DNA of 64,000 bases, from positions 2,904,056 to 2,968,055 of the forward strand of contig NC_067304.1 of NCBI RefSeq assembly GCF_020740795.1, read 5' to 3'. Each line of letters starts with the position of its first letter. Position 1 is the stretch's first letter. The position numbers and the translations under genes were made by a program. This DNA comes from Apus apus. Taxonomy: Eukaryota > Chordata > Aves > Apodiformes > Apodidae. Of this stretch, positions 1 to 17,409 are shown piece after piece. The notes below the pieces were generated by a model that saw only the letters and a program-made list of their open reading frames with translations, ran no database searches and had not been told where the DNA came from.

Positions 1-1980
1 GTCCTCCCCAAGGCACCCTCTCTTGTGCTGCAAATAGCTCATGTTAGGGCCCCATCCTGCATTCCCTGACAAAATCCCTCTGGCTGCAGCAGGAGCAGGG
101 TTGGAGCCCTGGGGCAAAGCACCCAAGCCATGGCCAGGCAGGAGGGGACAGTTATCCTTTGTGCTTCTCCAAGGGGTTTGGGCCAGGGCAGCACCACGGG
201 TCTGGCTTGGACCCAATGGATGCCATTGCTTGAGCAGAGCACGAGGTGGCTGAGAGGACAGAGGGTCCCCGGAGGTGGCACGTAGGTAACGGTGGGAAAC
301 TTCTTCAGGGAGCCACTTTTCCAAGTAATCCTGTGTGGGATGAGCCTGCAGCAGCCACCTTGCTTCAATTAAAGCCATTTGCGTTGACCCCGAGGGGAGT
401 CTGAGGACTAGGGGGGTCTGGCTGCCACAGGGACTGGCTGGACACTGCCCGGTCAGGGCTTGGAGGCTCCCCAAAACCAGAGCATTTCCAAAGGAGGTTC
501 AATGATCCAGGAAATGTTACTGGGAGCCACGTGTGCCACGTGCAGATGGTAGGACAGTCACCTCGCAGGTGCTGCCAGGTTGCAGTAGCTGGGGGGGGGG
601 AGGGAAGGGATTTGCTCCAAGCCCCGGCCAGCAAACACCTTCCCATTCCGTGTGCTCTGCAGAAGCCTTCACCTTCCCCCTGTTTTCCCCAAAGTTCCCC
701 TGCTCAGAGAGCAGGACACCCCTCAAAATCTTACAGGGATTTTAGGAGCCTTCTGCAAAAGATTTCTGGAAATATGCCTGGCATTTGCAGATAAGGCAAG
801 TGTTTCTCTCCAGGGGAGCTTGCAGCTCAGGTAGGGTGGATGTGCCAGGAATGTGGATAGAGGTGCAGAACCAAGACTGTCAGGACTGTAACCCCCATCC
901 AGGATTGTCCACCCCATCCAGGACTGCCATCCCCATCCAGGATTGTCCCCATCCCTGCAATCAGGCCTGAGGGAGGGACACAGGGCTGAGAGCCTCAGCT
1001 TGTGGGGTTTCAACTCTCCTCCCAGCTCTGCAGCTTCTCCCAGCTTTCTGCCTTGGCTGGTTGCTGTAAACAAGGATGCTCAGGGCTTCTCGAGCAAGGA
1101 TTTTTGTGGTCCCAGGAGCGGGATTTAGGCAGAAATCCAAAAAAAAAAAAAAAAAAAAAAGAGCTTTGCAATTACAGCAAGAAGTAGCAAACGCCCGCGG
1201 CAGAGGACGCGGCGGTGCCGTCCCCTGCTTCCGCAGCGGGGGGGGGGGACACACCAGAGCATCACGAGCTGGCACGGGGGGGGGGTCCCTGTGCCTCAGT
1301 GGGACAGACGCGGGGCTGGAGGTGACAGGGGGCAAATGGGGGTGCCAGGAGTAGGGGGGTGTGGAGGGAGAGTGGGATTTTGGCTGTCTGTGGGGAAGGA
1401 AGGAGACTTGGAGCCGGAGGGTGCTCAGAAGGGGGGGGGAGGAATGCAGAGGGGTGGTAGGGGGAGAGCAAAGGGGGAGCTGGGGTGACAGCGGCAAAAG
1501 GAGGGGCTGCAGGGCGGGGTGAGGTGCTCGTTTGGGCAGGGGGAGAGGGATGACACGGCCAGCACAAGCCCCCCCCTCCACCCCCATCATTTGCAGCTGG
1601 GGAAACTGAGGCACAAACCCGGGAGAGTGGCAGCATCGCAGAGGGGGTGTCCCTTGCCTGGACACCCCACCGGACGCACGGGGGGGGGTGTGAAGGTCAC
1701 ATCCCCCCCGCCCTCCCTGCCTTGCAGGAGGGATCAGGGGACACCGTGTCCTGCCGGGGGGGGGGTGGGTGTGCAAACCCACACCGTACTGCCTAGTCCT
1801 CGCACGGCAACCTCCCCCTATCCCCGCCGGGGACCCAGGCATCCCGCACCGCCGCCCCCCCCCCCCCCGTTGCCCACCCGCACCCCCCTCCTCATTGGCA
1901 CAAAGGGCTCCACGCAGCCCCGTCCCCGCAGGGCACCCGGGCATCAGCGGCCCCTTCCCAGGCGGCCCCCGGCGCTTACC
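1..1980. other. Intergenic flank, no gene recognised
   Basis: No exon with recognisable protein similarity is visible on either strand. The interval contains a run of 22 A at 1139-1160, several G homopolymer runs of 7-10 between 1240 and 1760, and a C run near 1857-1868. The long open frames across 960-2350 result from GC-rich, stop-poor composition. By synteny this may be the first intron of a minus-strand PACSIN1 gene, but no PACSIN1 coding exon is readable here. Confidence 0.6.
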
Positions 1981-2155
1981 TGGGCCGGGCAGTGGGGGCC
2001 CGGGGGGCTCCTCCGGGCAGGGGGTTTTTGGGGAGGGGGGCGGAGAGAGCGGGCGGGCTGCGCTGCGCTGCGCTCCGCACCAGCCGCGCAGGCAGCGGAG
2101 GCGCGCACGGCCGCGGGAGCGCGCCCTGCCTGCAGCCGCCCGTTGCCACGGCAAC
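1981..2155 (-). promoter_or_regulatory. CpG-rich candidate promoter and first non-coding exon of a minus-strand gene (PACSIN1 by synteny)
   Basis: On the minus strand a strong donor, CAG|GTAAGC, lies at the 1981/1980 boundary. It ends a GC-rich stretch dense in CpG (GCGCAGC repeats at 2060-2085). A perfect palindromic RFX X-box, GTTGCCACGGCAAC, sits at 2142-2155, where a promoter would lie. In mammals PACSIN1, a neuronal F-BAR protein, is the divergent neighbour of RPS10, and the strand here agrees. The gene assignment rests on synteny and orientation only, because no coding exon lies in the window. It could be another transcript or an unrelated CpG island. Confidence 0.4.
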
Positions 2156-2401
2156 CGGGGATGGAGCCGCTGCCTGCAAAGGTTGCAAAAAAATCATCCG
2201 AAGCGGGGGGGGGGGGGATGTGTCCATCACCCCCCCCTCCCTCCCTTTTTTCGGCACCCACCTCGGGGGTGCGATGCTGCCCCTTTGCAGCTCCCCCCCC
2301 CCTCTGCTGTCCCCACCGCAGCCAATGCTGGGACCCTCGCCCAGGTTAGGGTCCCAGGTGGGTGCTCAGCACCCACCGGATGGGGCTACCCTGCTGTGAG
2401 G

Positions 2402-2513
2402 TGGAATGGGAATGGGAATGGGAATGGGAATGGGAATGGGAATGGGGACGGGGATGGGGCTGGGGATTGGGATGGGGCTGGGGACAGGGACGGGGATGGG
2501 GACGGGGCCAGCA
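2402..2513. repeat. GGGAAT/GGGGAY hexanucleotide microsatellite
   Basis: About seven near-perfect GGGAAT units run from 2402 to 2446. They decay into GGGGAC, GGGGCT and GGGGAT variants to about 2513. Confidence 0.9.
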
Positions 2514-5500
2514 GCCTGTGGCCGGGTGCCTGTGGGTGTCTGACCCCAGCCGTGCTGCCCATCACTGCCAGGGCCACAAACGGGCTCCTTTCTCCTTGGG
2601 CTCTGCTGCTGGGGGCCTTTATAGGGAGCTGAGTGAGGATACCCCGAGGAACTGCACCCCTCTGCCCTTGGATCCTCGTGCCTCCTGCACAGGATGGGAT
2701 GGAGCAATGTGTTCCCTCCTCTCACCTCCTGCCACCTCTGCAGCCCAGCGAAAGGGCTGCAGGGAGGGTTTTAGGGCTGAGCTGCAGCTTTTGCAGAAAC
2801 AAACACCCCAAAGCGTCTTCAGAGAAGCAGCCGGTGCCGCCTCCTTGCCAAATGTGCCAGCTGGGAACGGGCTGGCAGGAGAAACAGGGATGATCCTTCC
2901 CACTGGGCTGGGGAAGGGGGTGGCAGGGGGCTGCACTAAGGCTTCTCTGAGGCCAGGGAGCCAGGCAGCTCCCTCCCGAATGCCATCTGCCTCCTCCCGA
3001 GCCCTTGGGCTTGTGCCCGGGGTCACTCGGAGTTTTTGCAGGAATCCGGTCCCAGGGGAGGAGCCGGATCCCAAAGGTTCCCCAGGGCCGGGGGCTGTGG
3101 GGGAGCCGGGGGGGGGGGATATGCGGCTGGGGGGTGGGGACAGGCTCTTTCCCGGCCACGTCTGCATTGCCCCCAGCTCGAGGGTGATGTCAGGGAAATT
3201 AAAAGGCAGCAGGAGACGAGCTGCTTCCAGCCGAGTAACCGAAGCCGCCCGCAGAAGCTGCAGTAACGAGGCTGCCGGGCTCCTGCCTCCCGGATCGGGT
3301 TGCCCGGAGAATGCGACCCGGTCCCGGGGGGCTCTGCCGGCCCCCGCTGCCGGCTCAGCTTTCCCCTAACGAGCGCCTTGGACTGCTTAATGAAGCTCGG
3401 TGGGGTTTGCTGTCCTGCCTGCCTTCCAGCTCCTTCCAGCTTCGGGCCATCCCAGCGTGTCTTCCCACCTCATGGCCCCTCAGAAAAGCCCCTGCAGTGT
3501 TTCCTGCCCGGCTGCAACTGGCAGCAAAGTGATCACCCAAGCGGTCCAGCGCTCCCTGATCCCGACGCGGGAGTGGGGATGGGCTGGGGTTCCTTCAGGT
3601 CTTAAGGGACCTTTGCCCATCGGCAGGGTAAGGAACCAGAGGGTGCTGATGAACTGGGCATCATCCCTGCGTGCAATGAGTTGGCAGATCTCAGCTCAGG
3701 TCCCTGCAGGCACTGCCAGGCTGCCCCAGCTGCCTTCTGCCCTGGCAGCATCCGTGCTGTAGAGGAGAAGGAGCAAATATTCTTGGCATTGAGCATCGGG
3801 TGACAAATGCTCTCCAGGGTGGGGGTGACAAGAGGGCCCTCAGTGACTTGAAGGGGGTTTCCCAGTGCTAACAGCCCATGGCCACCAGTTTGTGGCAGAT
3901 GTGGTTGATGCACGTGGGACTGACCCACGTCTCCTTCCCCAGCAGCTCACTCTGCTCCATGCTGGTGGCATCCAGGAGCTGGGTATCCATGCCACGAGGC
4001 TCTGGTGTTAAGTGCCAGCCAGTTCCCTCACCAAAACCAGCCACAACAAACTTTCCCCTGGCTCTCACCATCCCTCTGCTTACTATTTCCCACGGTCATT
4101 TTCCCCTCCTGTAAAATGAGTTTCCTTGTGGGAAGCAGTGGCCAATATTGGCAGGAGAATAAGCCCTGATTTATCGGGCCACTTGCCACTTGGAAATTAC
4201 AGCTCTGGGAGCTCCATGGCAAGAACAAATCAGCCCCCTCCAAGCTCTGGCAGCTGCCAGCATCCTGCCTGCACGGTGTGGGCAGGCGAGGAGAGAAATG
4301 CCACCAGTTATCAGCCACCCTGCCTGTCACCCAGCCACCCGTGCTGGCCTCTGCAGGAATAAGGGGGGGATTTTTGAGCACAGCCTGCTCCTGTCTGCCT
4401 CCCTGGCAAGGACTGGAATTCCTAAATGGAGTCAGAGCCCCCATTTATGGTGCTCCGTGCTGAGCTGGCTGGTGCTGGGTGTAATGGGAGAGCCCCCAGC
4501 CCATGAGGGCTCCAGGGAAGGCTGCTTGGGGATGGGGTTGGAGAGGGGTCCTGGCATCCCACTCATTCCAAGCCCATTCCTGGCCTCCTGCTGCCCCTTC
4601 CCACTCGATGCTGGGGGCAGGGGGGATCATGAGCTGGAGCTCACAGGGTCGGTGCCTCCGTGCTCGCCCCCGCCGCAGATGTGCTGTTGGTCCCGGGAGC
4701 TGGGAGAATGTGAGCACAGGGCGATTTTGCATCTCTAATTAGCAGGGGAGGATAATTGGCTGCTCTGCAGCGATTACGCAGAAAGGCAGCCATTGTGGAG
4801 AGCTCCGGAGCGGAGCAGGTGCTGCCAGAAACCCACTGAAACAATCCCCTTCTTGTCTGCTCATACCCAGCCCTGGGGCATCTTCCCAGCCCTTCCGGGC
4901 TTGGGGCAGGCGCTGGGACATAAAGGCTCCATTTTTCCTGGGAAACTGCTGGGTCCCGGGAGCAGCAGCTGCCCAGGAGGAGCCCGTATTACCCACGGTC
5001 ACAGCCCAGTCCCCACAGCCACATCCCCACTGCCACAACCACGTCCCCACTGCCTCCTTCCCCCCGAGCCAGCCGGGTGCTGGTCCAGCCCCACCAGGAA
5101 GCAGCTGGATGTGACCCCTCTTCTCCAAGGCTCATCTGCAGGAGCACACTGGGGTCCTGTGTTTGTCTTGGAGGTGTTGCACAAACACCAGCCAGGCTGG
5201 TTGCTCTGTGGGGACAAAGTCTGTCCCTGGGCAGAGTTGGGGTGTCTTCCTCCTACCAAGCTGTGCCGGAGGAGCCCGGCTCCCTCCCAGCTCCCTCCCA
5301 GCTCCATCCCAGCTCTGGCAGCATCATCTCCCAGCACAGCAGGGTTGGGCACACAGGATTTCCAGCAAGGAGGATCCCACCCACATCCCTGCAGGCCGTG
5401 GAGCCGGTGTGAACACACTTTGCCAGGCTGATGTTCCCTTCCTCGCCCAGCCCCTCCGCGCGTCACTAATCGATGCCCTCAGGGCTTGTCTTCCTCAATC

Positions 5501-5597
5501 CTTTTACATTTAATTCCAGCTCCCGTCCTGCTGCAGCCCTTTCTGCCCCAGGGCAGAGCCACAGGAGGGGATGGGGTCAGCATGGCCACGGGGGTCC
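2514..5597. other. Intergenic, no gene recognised; two homeobox-like AT islands
   Basis: No exon is recognised. Short AT-rich islands stand out from the GC-rich background at 3190-3250 and 3360-3400, near 4140-4200 (CCAATATTGG palindrome) and at 4722-4800 (CTCTAATTAGC, ATAATTGG, GCGATTACGC). They resemble conserved non-coding regulatory sequence, but conservation cannot be tested here. Confidence 0.45.
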
Positions 5598-6397
5598 TGG
5601 GTCAGTGCAGACCCCAGGGATCAGTGCAGACCCCAGGGACCAGTGCAGACCCCAGGGATCTGTGCAGACCCCAGGGACCAGTGCAGACCCCAGGGATCAG
5701 TGCAGGTCCCAGGGATCAGTGCAGACCCCAGGGATCAGTGCAGAGCTCAGGGATCAGTGCAGACCTCAGGGATCAGTGCAGACCCCACAGATCAGTGCAG
5801 ACCCCATGGATCAGTGCAGGCCTCAGGGATCAGTGCAGATCCCATGGATCAGTGCAGACCCCAGGGATCAGTGCAGGTCCCATGGATCAGTGCAGACCCC
5901 ACAGATCAGTGCAGACCCCATGGATCAGTGCAGGCCTCAGGGATCAGTGCAGACCCTAGGGATCAGTGCAGACCCCAGGGATTAGTGCAGACCTCAGGGA
6001 TCAGTGCAGACCCCAGGGATCAGTGCAGATCCCATGGATCAGTGCAGACCCCAGGGATCAGTGCAGACCCCACGGATCAGTGCAGACCCCACGGATCAGT
6101 GCAGACCCCATGGATCAGTGCAGACCCCAGGGATCAGTGCAGACCTCAGGGATCAGTGCAGACCCCACGGATCAGTGCAGACCTCAGGGATCAGTGCAGA
6201 CCCCAGGGATCAGTGCAGACCCCAGGGATCGGTGCAGACCCCAGGGATCAATGCAGACCCTAGGGATCAGTGCAGACCCCACAGATCAGTGCAGACCCCA
6301 CGGATCAGTGCAGACCCCATGGATCAGTGCAGACCCCACAGATCAGTGCAGACCCCACAGATCAGTGCAGACCCCATGGATCAGTGCAGACCTCGGG
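5598..6397. repeat. 19-bp minisatellite, about 42 units
   Basis: The unit GGATCAGTGCAGACCCCAG is repeated head to tail with little length change. Most variation falls at the last CAG (CAG, CAC, CAT) and at CCCC (CTCA, GTCC, GCCT). A six-unit (114-bp) higher-order duplication is visible: a block starting near 5784 recurs near 5898. There are no spacers, so it is not a CRISPR array. The period is not a multiple of three and the unit contains no stop in any phase, so all three + frames stay open through the array. Those open frames are artefacts, not a gene. Confidence 0.97.
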
Positions 6398-8741
6398 GCA
6401 GGGTGGGGAGCCGACAAATTTATCTCACTAATAAATTCACCATATTTTTTTTTCTGGGCTCCAGAGGAGGGAAAGAAAAATCCCAGAAGGTGGGAAAGGA
6501 CCCATGGGGCTTTGGCTGGTGTCTCGGAGTCAGGTGTGATGGGACCTACAGTGTGGCCACCAAGTCCTGGTTTGGGGCCAGAGTTGTGATCCATGGCCTG
6601 GCTTGCACTGAATATTTGGCTTGGGATGAGGTTTGCCTGGGAAAGGTGGATGTGGGGGCTGAGGGAAGTGGGAGCAGCCCAAGAGGCTGCTGGGGAAGCT
6701 CTAATCCGTTTAGCAAAGCACTTGCTTTGCCGTGTCCAAGGCAGGAGGCAGAGCAGCCAAGAAGAGCTGAAGAACAGGGTGGCCAAGGGCAGTTCTGCTG
6801 CTCCCTTGGAGAGGCTGGGAGGTGGATTTCTCCCCTCAGAGGTTTGCTGCAAGTGTCGCAGCACCCCGGGGTATGCCCTGAGGGGGTGCGGGGTCCATCC
6901 CTGCTCTCCTCGAGAGGCAGGAATAAGGTGATAAAATGGTAACAAAGCTTCAGGGTGGCACCAGGAACATGTCACATCCCTCAGTCCTTCCTGCCCCGGG
7001 GCTGCACCAGCTCTTCCTGCCTGCCTCGATCCGAGGGTGGGGGAGATTGAGCCTCCTCCAGCCCCCCAGCACCCCGCAGGGACCCCCCCTGCTCCCTCCA
7101 GCTGCCCAGGGCAGGCAGTGGACCCTCTGACCACCTTGTGCAGCACCAAAAATCACTGCCCTATTGCCCCTGTGGGCCTCCAGAGCTCACAGCCTGTTAG
7201 GACTGGGGGTGTGGGTGGGCTGAGCCGCGGCCCCTGCCCTGCAGAGCCCCCACCAGCGCCCGGGCTCAGCCTAAGCCGCCTCGCAAGAGCCTCAGCTCCT
7301 CGCCAGCCGCCCGGGTGTCGAGGTGCTCGGCTGTGTCCCTATGGATGAGGGGATTAGGGAGCTCTGGGGGGGGGCTCTGCCACGAGCTCGGCCCCCAGAG
7401 CAGCAGGAGCTGGGCAGGGGGGGGCAGCGCAGGCTGAGCCCCTTGGACCGCGGGGCTTGGAGCAGGGGCTGGTGTTTCTCACCGGGGAAGGACGATACCA
7501 AACGCGTCCCAGGGATTTAAAGGGGAGGAGGAAGGTGAGCACGCTGGCTGCCAGACCCCCCCTCCCCTCTCCCCCGACTACAAACGGGGGTCCCAGCCCT
7601 TCTTTATGCATTCACAGGGGGCTGGAGGGACCCCCTGCCCGGTGCTGGCAGCACTTGATCCCCCAGCCTCCCCCCCCACCCCCAGGCTGAGTGTGTCCCC
7701 GGGGCCTCCCTGGCCCCTCGATCAGTGTCTGGGGCTGACAGCCCCCTCCCAGAGCCCCCCCTGGATGTGGTGGGTGCCCGGGTGGGCTATAGGGGTGACG
7801 GGCACAGGGCTAGAGGATGCTGCGTCCCACCAGCCCCGCGGTGCCACATCTGGAGAGCCCCCTCAAACCTCTGCCCCTGCCAGACCCCTGCCCAGACCCC
7901 TGCCCAGACCCCCACCAGAACCCTGCCCAGACCCCCACCAGACCTCCACCAGACCCCTGCCCGTTCCTGCTGCTTCCCACCAGATCCCAGCGTGCCGGGA
8001 TGAGCAGGGAACCCGCAGCACCCCCTCTGCCTCTCCCACCCCGCAGAGATGCCACCGAGCCAGGAAAAGGAAGCGAACACAAAACCGGGGGCAGGGGAAC
8101 CGAGGCAGACGGCGAGTCCTGGGTGGCACAACCCGCCAGGAGTTTGGAAACGGCTTCAAACGGGTCAGGGAGCTGCTCTGCTGAAGGGGTTTAATTTCCC
8201 CAGCATCAACCGCCAGAGCGGGGAGCGCGGGGGTCGGGGTGGGGAGGGGGATGTGCCCATCCCAACCCCACCCTCCGGGGACCACCGGGGAGGAGTGGGG
8301 GTGACCTCGGCACGGCAGCACTGTCACAGCCCCCGGGCATCCCATCTGTCACCTGGGGACGTTGCCACCATCTCCCCTTGTCACAGCGAGCCCGGCCAAA
8401 CCCACCGACGCCAACCTCCCGCCTGGCCGGGAGCCGGGATGATCCCAAATCCAGGCGGGAGCCGCACGGTCGGTACCTTTGGGATGCGGTTGGAGCTGCT
8501 TCTCGCCGGGGCTGGCTCTGCACCTCGGCAGGAAGGTCACGGCAGATGGGGAGGAGGGGGGTAAAGATCAGCGCGGAGATTAGGGAAGCATTTTTAGCCA
8601 ACCAATCCCCGGCCCGGCGGAACGACTCCTTGGCGGCACAAGGTGAAAACACGACTGTGGAGATGGGTGGGAAGAAGCTGGGAGCCCCACCTGGGCCATG
8701 ATGGGGGTCCCCGGCCTCTCCGTGCTCCTCCATGGGCTTTT
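6398..8741. other. Intergenic, no gene recognised
   Basis: GC-rich sequence without a readable exon. It includes an imperfect CAGACCCCTGCC/CAGACCCCCACCA repeat at 7873-7966 and several C and G homopolymers. An AT-enriched stretch with a CCAAT box (8555-8640) is a possible regulatory element. Confidence 0.5.
7873..7966. repeat. Imperfect CAGACCC(C/T)(T/A)GCC minisatellite
   Basis: About eight degenerate 11-13-bp units of the form CAGACCCCTGCC or CAGACCCCCACCA lie in tandem. Confidence 0.8.
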
Positions 8742-9326
8742 ATCCTTCCCTTCCCTCTCCCTTCCCTCTCCTTTCCCTCTCCCTTTCCTCTCCCTTTCCT
8801 CTCCCTTCCCTCTCCATTCCCTCTCCTTTCCCTCTCCCTTCCCTCTCCCTTCCCTCTCCATTCCCTCTCCTTTCCCTCTCTCCTCTTTCCCTCTCCCTTC
8901 CCTCTCCTTTCCCTCTCCCTTTCCTCTCCTTTCCCTCTCCCTTCCTTTTCCCTTCCCTCTCCCTTTCCCTCTCCCTTCCCTCTCCCTTCCCTCTCCCTTC
9001 CCTCTCCCTTTCCTCTCCCTTTCCTCTCCTTTCCCTCTCCCTTCCCTCTCCCTTCCCTCTCCATTCCCTCTCCTTTCCCTCTCTCCTCTTTCCCTCTCCC
9101 TTCCCTCTCCTTTCCCTCTCCCTTTCCTCTCCTTTCCCTCTCCCTTTCCTCTCCTTTCCCTCTCCCTTCCTTTTCCCTTCCCTCTCCTTTCCCTCTCCCT
9201 TTCCTCTCCCTTCCCTCTCCTTTCCCTCTCCCTTCCCTCTCCCTTCCCTCTTCCTTCCCTCTCCTTTCCGTCTCCTTTCCCTCTCCCTTCCCTCTCCCTT
9301 CCCTCCCCTTTCCCTCTCCTTTCCCG
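8742..9326. repeat. Pyrimidine tract / CCCTCTCCCTT-type minisatellite (585 bp)
   Basis: The + strand is almost purely C and T, built from alternating CCCTTCCCTCT, CCTTTCCCTCT and CCCTTTCCTCT units. Only a few purines occur (CATTCC near 8815, 8858 and 9062; GTCTCC near 9269). Larger blocks are duplicated; for example a block with CTCTCTCCTCTTTCC occurs near 8875 and again near 9080. The complementary purine strand lacks stop codons and gives long Gly/Lys/Glu/Arg open frames that are not genes. Such mirror-rich polypurine-polypyrimidine DNA is known to adopt triplex structures. Confidence 0.95.
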
Positions 9327-9595
9327 CTCTGAGGGTGCCACGCAGCCAGCCCCTCTGGTTTTGGGGTGCCGCTGCACCCCACCCAGGGCCACCGTGTCCC
9401 CCCAGCCCAGCCGCCGGGCTCGGGGGCTGCAGGCAGTGGGGCGGTAGGTGACCCCCCTCCCCCAGCTGGGCCTTTTTGGGGCACAAAAGGGACTTTTTGA
9501 CCTTCGAGCTCTTCACTTGGGGGGGGGGGTTGAGCCCCAGCCGGGGCTTCACAGAGCACTGCCCCGGGGGGCACGGAGGGGGCACAGGGAGGGAT

Positions 9596-10138
9596 GTTTG
9601 TGGTGGGGACAGGGAGGAGGCGACACGAGTGGGAACACGGGGGATGTGACACGAGTGGGAACCTGGTGGTGGATGTGAGCAGTGGGGACATGGGGTAGGT
9701 GACACGAGTGGGGACCTGGTGGTCGATGTGAGCAGTGGGGACACAGGGAGGTGACACGAGTGGGACAGGGAGGAGGCGACACGAGTGGGGACACGGGGGA
9801 CGTGACACGAGTGGGAACCTGGTGGTGGATGTGAGCAGTGGGGACATGGGGTAGGTGACACGAGTGGGGACCTGGTGGTCGATGTGAGCAGTGGGGACAC
9901 AGGGGAGGTGACACGAGTGGGACAGGGAGGAGGCGACACGAGTGGGGACACGGGGGAGGTGACACGAGTGGGGACCTGGTGGTCGATGTGAGCAGTGGGG
10001 ACACTGAGGAGGTGACACGAGTGGGACAGGGAGGAGGCGACACGAGTGGGGACACGGGGGAGGTGACACGAGTGGGAACCTGGTGGTGGATGTGAGCAGT
10101 GGGGACACGGGGGAGGTGACACGAGTGGGGACATGGAA
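9596..10138. repeat. Higher-order minisatellite with ACACGAGTGGGGAC core
   Basis: Sub-units around GACACGAGTGGGRAC and GATGTGAGCAGTGGGGACA alternate. The diagnostic block GACAGGGAGGAGGCGACACG recurs near 9609, 9763, 9921 and 10024, giving higher-order periods of about 154, 158 and 103 bp. The array ends roughly 150 bp upstream of the RPS10 first exon. Confidence 0.93.
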
Positions 10139-10239
10139 GGGATGTGACAACGTGGAGGACACGGCACCGGCGGGGACGCGGAGGGGGCTGGGCTCGGCGG
10201 CGGCGGCAGCTCCCATCAGGCAGCCGCGCGGGCACCCGC

Positions 10240-10326
10240 TCCGCCCGGGGTCCTGCGGGAGGCCGGAAGTGGCCGCGCTGCGCATGCGCGCTCCTTTCCG
10301 CTGCCGGGCCCGCCGCCGCCGCCACG
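10240..10326 (+). promoter_or_regulatory. RPS10: RPS10 core promoter and non-coding exon 1 (ETS, NRF1, TOP-like start)
   Basis: A CpG-island promoter holds an ETS/GABP site CCGGAAGTG at 10263-10271 and a perfect NRF1 palindrome TGCGCATGCGCG at 10279-10290. A pyrimidine stretch, CTCCTTTCC, follows directly at 10291. Ribosomal-protein mRNAs normally start in such a 5' terminal oligopyrimidine stretch, so transcription probably begins between 10291 and 10295. Exon 1 would then be about 10291-10326, ending at GCCACG|GTGAGG. The exact start site is inferred. Confidence 0.75.
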
Positions 10327-17362
<7,036 letters not shown>

Positions 17363-17387
17363 AACTTCCTGCTCATATTTTGTGTAT

Positions 17388-17393
17388 AATAAA
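17388..17393 (+). terminator. RPS10: RPS10 polyadenylation signal AATAAA
   Basis: AATAAA lies 26 nt after the stop codon, followed by a T/G-rich stretch (GGCTGTGTCTT), so the 3' UTR is only about 40-60 nt. Short 3' UTRs are usual for ribosomal protein mRNAs. Confidence 0.9.
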
Positions 17394-17409
17394 ATAGGTG
17401 AAAATGCCA

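Noticed and set aside
961-2154. 397-codon minus-strand open frame
   Set aside because: A proline-rich, low-complexity product of GC-rich DNA with homopolymers; no conserved segment, and it crosses a convincing splice donor.
5598-6397. CRISPR-like regular repeat
   Set aside because: Units are contiguous with no unique spacers, and the context is a vertebrate chromosome.
5571-6942. Overlapping open frames of 157-312 codons with QCRPQGSVQTPGISADPRD repeats
   Set aside because: All three frames give the same periodic peptide because of the 19-bp unit; there is no non-repeat domain or splice evidence.
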